Shown in pieces: positions 5,785 to 7,042 of a stretch of DNA of 7,042 nucleotides. Every line of letters begins with the position of its first letter. Positions within the stretch are counted from its first letter, which is position 1. Both the position numbers and the translations under genes were made by a program. The notes below the pieces were generated by a model, which was given only the letters and a program-made list of their open reading frames with translations, did no database searches and was not told the DNA's origin. Source of the DNA: Nitrosomonas sp. (GTDB lineage: Bacteria; Pseudomonadota; Gammaproteobacteria; Burkholderiales; Nitrosomonadaceae); NCBI GenBank assembly GCA_029881855.1, contig JAOULU010000086.1, positions 1-7,042 on the forward strand, in the 5' to 3' direction.

Positions 5785-6903
5785 TTACAAAAACCGTAAC
5801 AAACTTTTTGGATTACGCCATTTTAGTGTGCGATAAATACGACATATCGGATACAGAATTATGAGTACCAGTAACGCTACCAGATATGCTTGCTCCAAAC
5901 CACCCCGATTCAATATATGACTTAATACCACCAGCACAGCAAAATGCGCTAAGTAGAAGAACAGTGCCGTCTGCCCAAACAACAGAACAGGCCCATTACG
6001 ACGTACATTGACTATAGGCTCCAAGCGCATCAATAGGGCAAGAATAATAGCCATCAAACCTAATTCCAATAAAGTATAGGCCAAACTGGGTGGATACTTA
6101 CTAATATGCAACCACTGGGCCAGTGTATTTCCCTCCAAATACATAAACATGTTGCCATAGCCGTCTATGCCACGGATTAGTATAAATAAAACCAGTGCAA
6201 TACAGCCGCTTACCATCAACAAACGCTGAACCGACCAGAAGTCAGATTGTTGTGACATTAATCGCTCACCAAATACCCAACCCAGCATCATCATCGCCAA
6301 CCACGGCATGACGGGATACATCACAGAATAGGATTCACCAAATACTGGCGCAAAGGTTAGCGCGAGCAATAGTGGCACATCACCGTTTGGTTGCCATAGA
6401 TCCATGAGCAATAGCTCACTACCCATCAAGATAATAATGGCAGTAATGAAAAGGACCCGCGTACCTAAACGTCGTAATGGCACCATCAAGATCATACTGA
6501 CACCAATGGCATAAAGCACTTGTAGTACAGGCTTTCCAGAAGCTAATGACAGCAAGAAAAGATCAAGCAGTGCAATAAATCCGCCTCGAATAAGTAGCTC
6601 ACGATCAATTGAAGCGCTGCTCATTCCCTGGTTTATTCGTTGAATCGTGCTAATCGCAATGGCTGTGCCAGCCAAAAAAACAAATGTCGGTGCACAAATA
6701 TGTGTGAACCACCGAGTGAGAAATTGATCGGTCGCAAGAACACTGCCCGCTTCGTAAAGGAGTATTGAGTCAGAAAAAATACGTCCTTCATTAAAAAAAC
6801 CTGAGGCATGATCAAGCGCCATTAAAATCATGACAATGCCACGCATCCAATCGATAGCAGCAATACGATGCACACTTTTATCAAACGGCGCTTTTAAATC
6901 CAT
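5785..6903 (-). CDS. DUF1624 / HGSNAT-like multi-pass membrane protein, putative acyltransferase
   Basis: A 372-residue inner-membrane protein with about 9-11 helices, resembling the bacterial DUF1624 family. This is related to the catalytic region of heparan-alpha-glucosaminide N-acetyltransferase (HGSNAT), which passes acetyl groups from cytosolic acetyl-CoA to amino sugars across a membrane. Visible motifs are IDWMRGIVMILMALDH (17-32; D18, R21, D31, H32), WFTHICAPTFVFLAG (65-79; H68, P72), YPVMPWLAMMMLGW (196-209), KYPPSL (269-274) and FGQTALFFYLAHF (309-321; H320). Conserved histidines are candidate catalytic residues, but I cannot say which. The substrate is unknown. No strong Shine-Dalgarno precedes the ATG. 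An upstream same-strand gene ends 29 nt away, so it is probably the later gene of an operon that continues beyond the right edge. Confidence 0.8.
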   Translation of the reverse strand: MDLKAPFDKSVHRIAAIDWMRGIVMILMALDHASGFFNEGRIFSDSILLYEAGSVLATDQFLTRWFTHICAPTFVFLAGTAIAISTIQRINQGMSSASIDRELLIRGGFIALLDLFLLSLASGKPVLQVLYAIGVSMILMVPLRRLGTRVLFITAIIILMGSELLLMDLWQPNGDVPLLLALTFAPVFGESYSVMYPVMPWLAMMMLGWVFGERLMSQQSDFWSVQRLLMVSGCIALVLFILIRGIDGYGNMFMYLEGNTLAQWLHISKYPPSLAYTLLELGLMAIILALLMRLEPIVNVRRNGPVLLFGQTALFFYLAHFAVLVVLSHILNRGGLEQAYLVALLVLIILYPICRIYRTLKWRNPKSLLRFL

Positions 6904-6932
6904 TTCTGATCTAATTCAGATATTTGGTTATT

Positions 6933-7042
6933 CTAAAGTAATACCAGATTATTCCTATGAATCAATTCAGCTTCGTCGACATAACCCAAAATCCCTTCAA
7001 TTTCACTGCTGGCTTGCTTGAGAATTTTTTGTGTTTCAATAG
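6933..7042 (-). CDS. 3' end of an unrecognised gene (partial)
   Basis: One minus-strand frame stays open from the right edge to a TAG at 6935-6933 and gives 35 residues. They begin [19 protein letters not shown] after one Ile and end in HRNNLVLL. The segment is Glu/Lys/Gln-rich, amphipathic and helix-like, contains no Met, and must start beyond the window. I do not recognise the family. It ends 29 nt before the DUF1624 gene on the same strand, which suggests an operon. A second minus frame (ending at a TGA near 6963) is also open but Lys-rich and less protein-like, so the choice of frame is a judgement. Confidence 0.5.
   Translation of the reverse strand, partial: IETQKILKQASSEIEGILGYVDEAELIHRNNLVLL

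Noticed and set aside
6830..7021. 63-codon plus-strand frame at the right edge
   Set aside because: It runs antisense over the start of the DUF1624 gene and the partial gene tail, with no ribosome site or recognisable protein.

Overview
The window is a 7-kb piece of a bacterial chromosome with ordinary, densely packed housekeeping and envelope genes. The estimated GC is in the low-to-mid 40s. It holds PyrE, a DUF4124 protein with the conserved 'TYTSEEEIDLA' block, an exonuclease III of the short ~258-residue type and an AmpG-like permease. Together these look most like a betaproteobacterium, perhaps of the Nitrosomonadales. That assignment is my inference from protein style and gene order, not a search result.

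Layout from left to right: a MacB/FtsX-type ABC permease without its own ATPase (+, 60-1283); an ExoD-family membrane protein (+, about 1425-2036); then, on the minus strand, a secreted DUF4124 coiled-coil protein (2196-2795) lying downstream of pyrE (2886-3527). A gap of only 26 bp separates pyrE from a divergent plus-strand pair, exonuclease III (3554-4330) and an AmpG-like MFS permease (4330-5721), whose stop and start codons overlap as TGATG. A convergent minus-strand gene (5785-6903) encodes a multi-pass DUF1624/HGSNAT-like putative acyltransferase. At the right edge, the last 35 codons of an unrecognised minus-strand gene (stop at 6933) lie 29 nt upstream of it.

The themes are nucleotide supply (PyrE), DNA repair (ExoIII) and the cell envelope (ABC permease, ExoD, AmpG-like permease, putative acyltransferase). 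No gap between genes exceeds 160 bp. I see no mobile element, tRNA, rRNA, CRISPR array or phage signature.

I found no convincing new system. The points most worth a second look are the compressed pyrE/exoIII divergent start region, with a perfect -10 hexamer embedded in exoIII codons 3-4; the translationally coupled exoIII-ampG-like pair; the internal two-fold repeat in the ExoD protein; and the AmpG-like permease facing a putative sugar acyltransferase.
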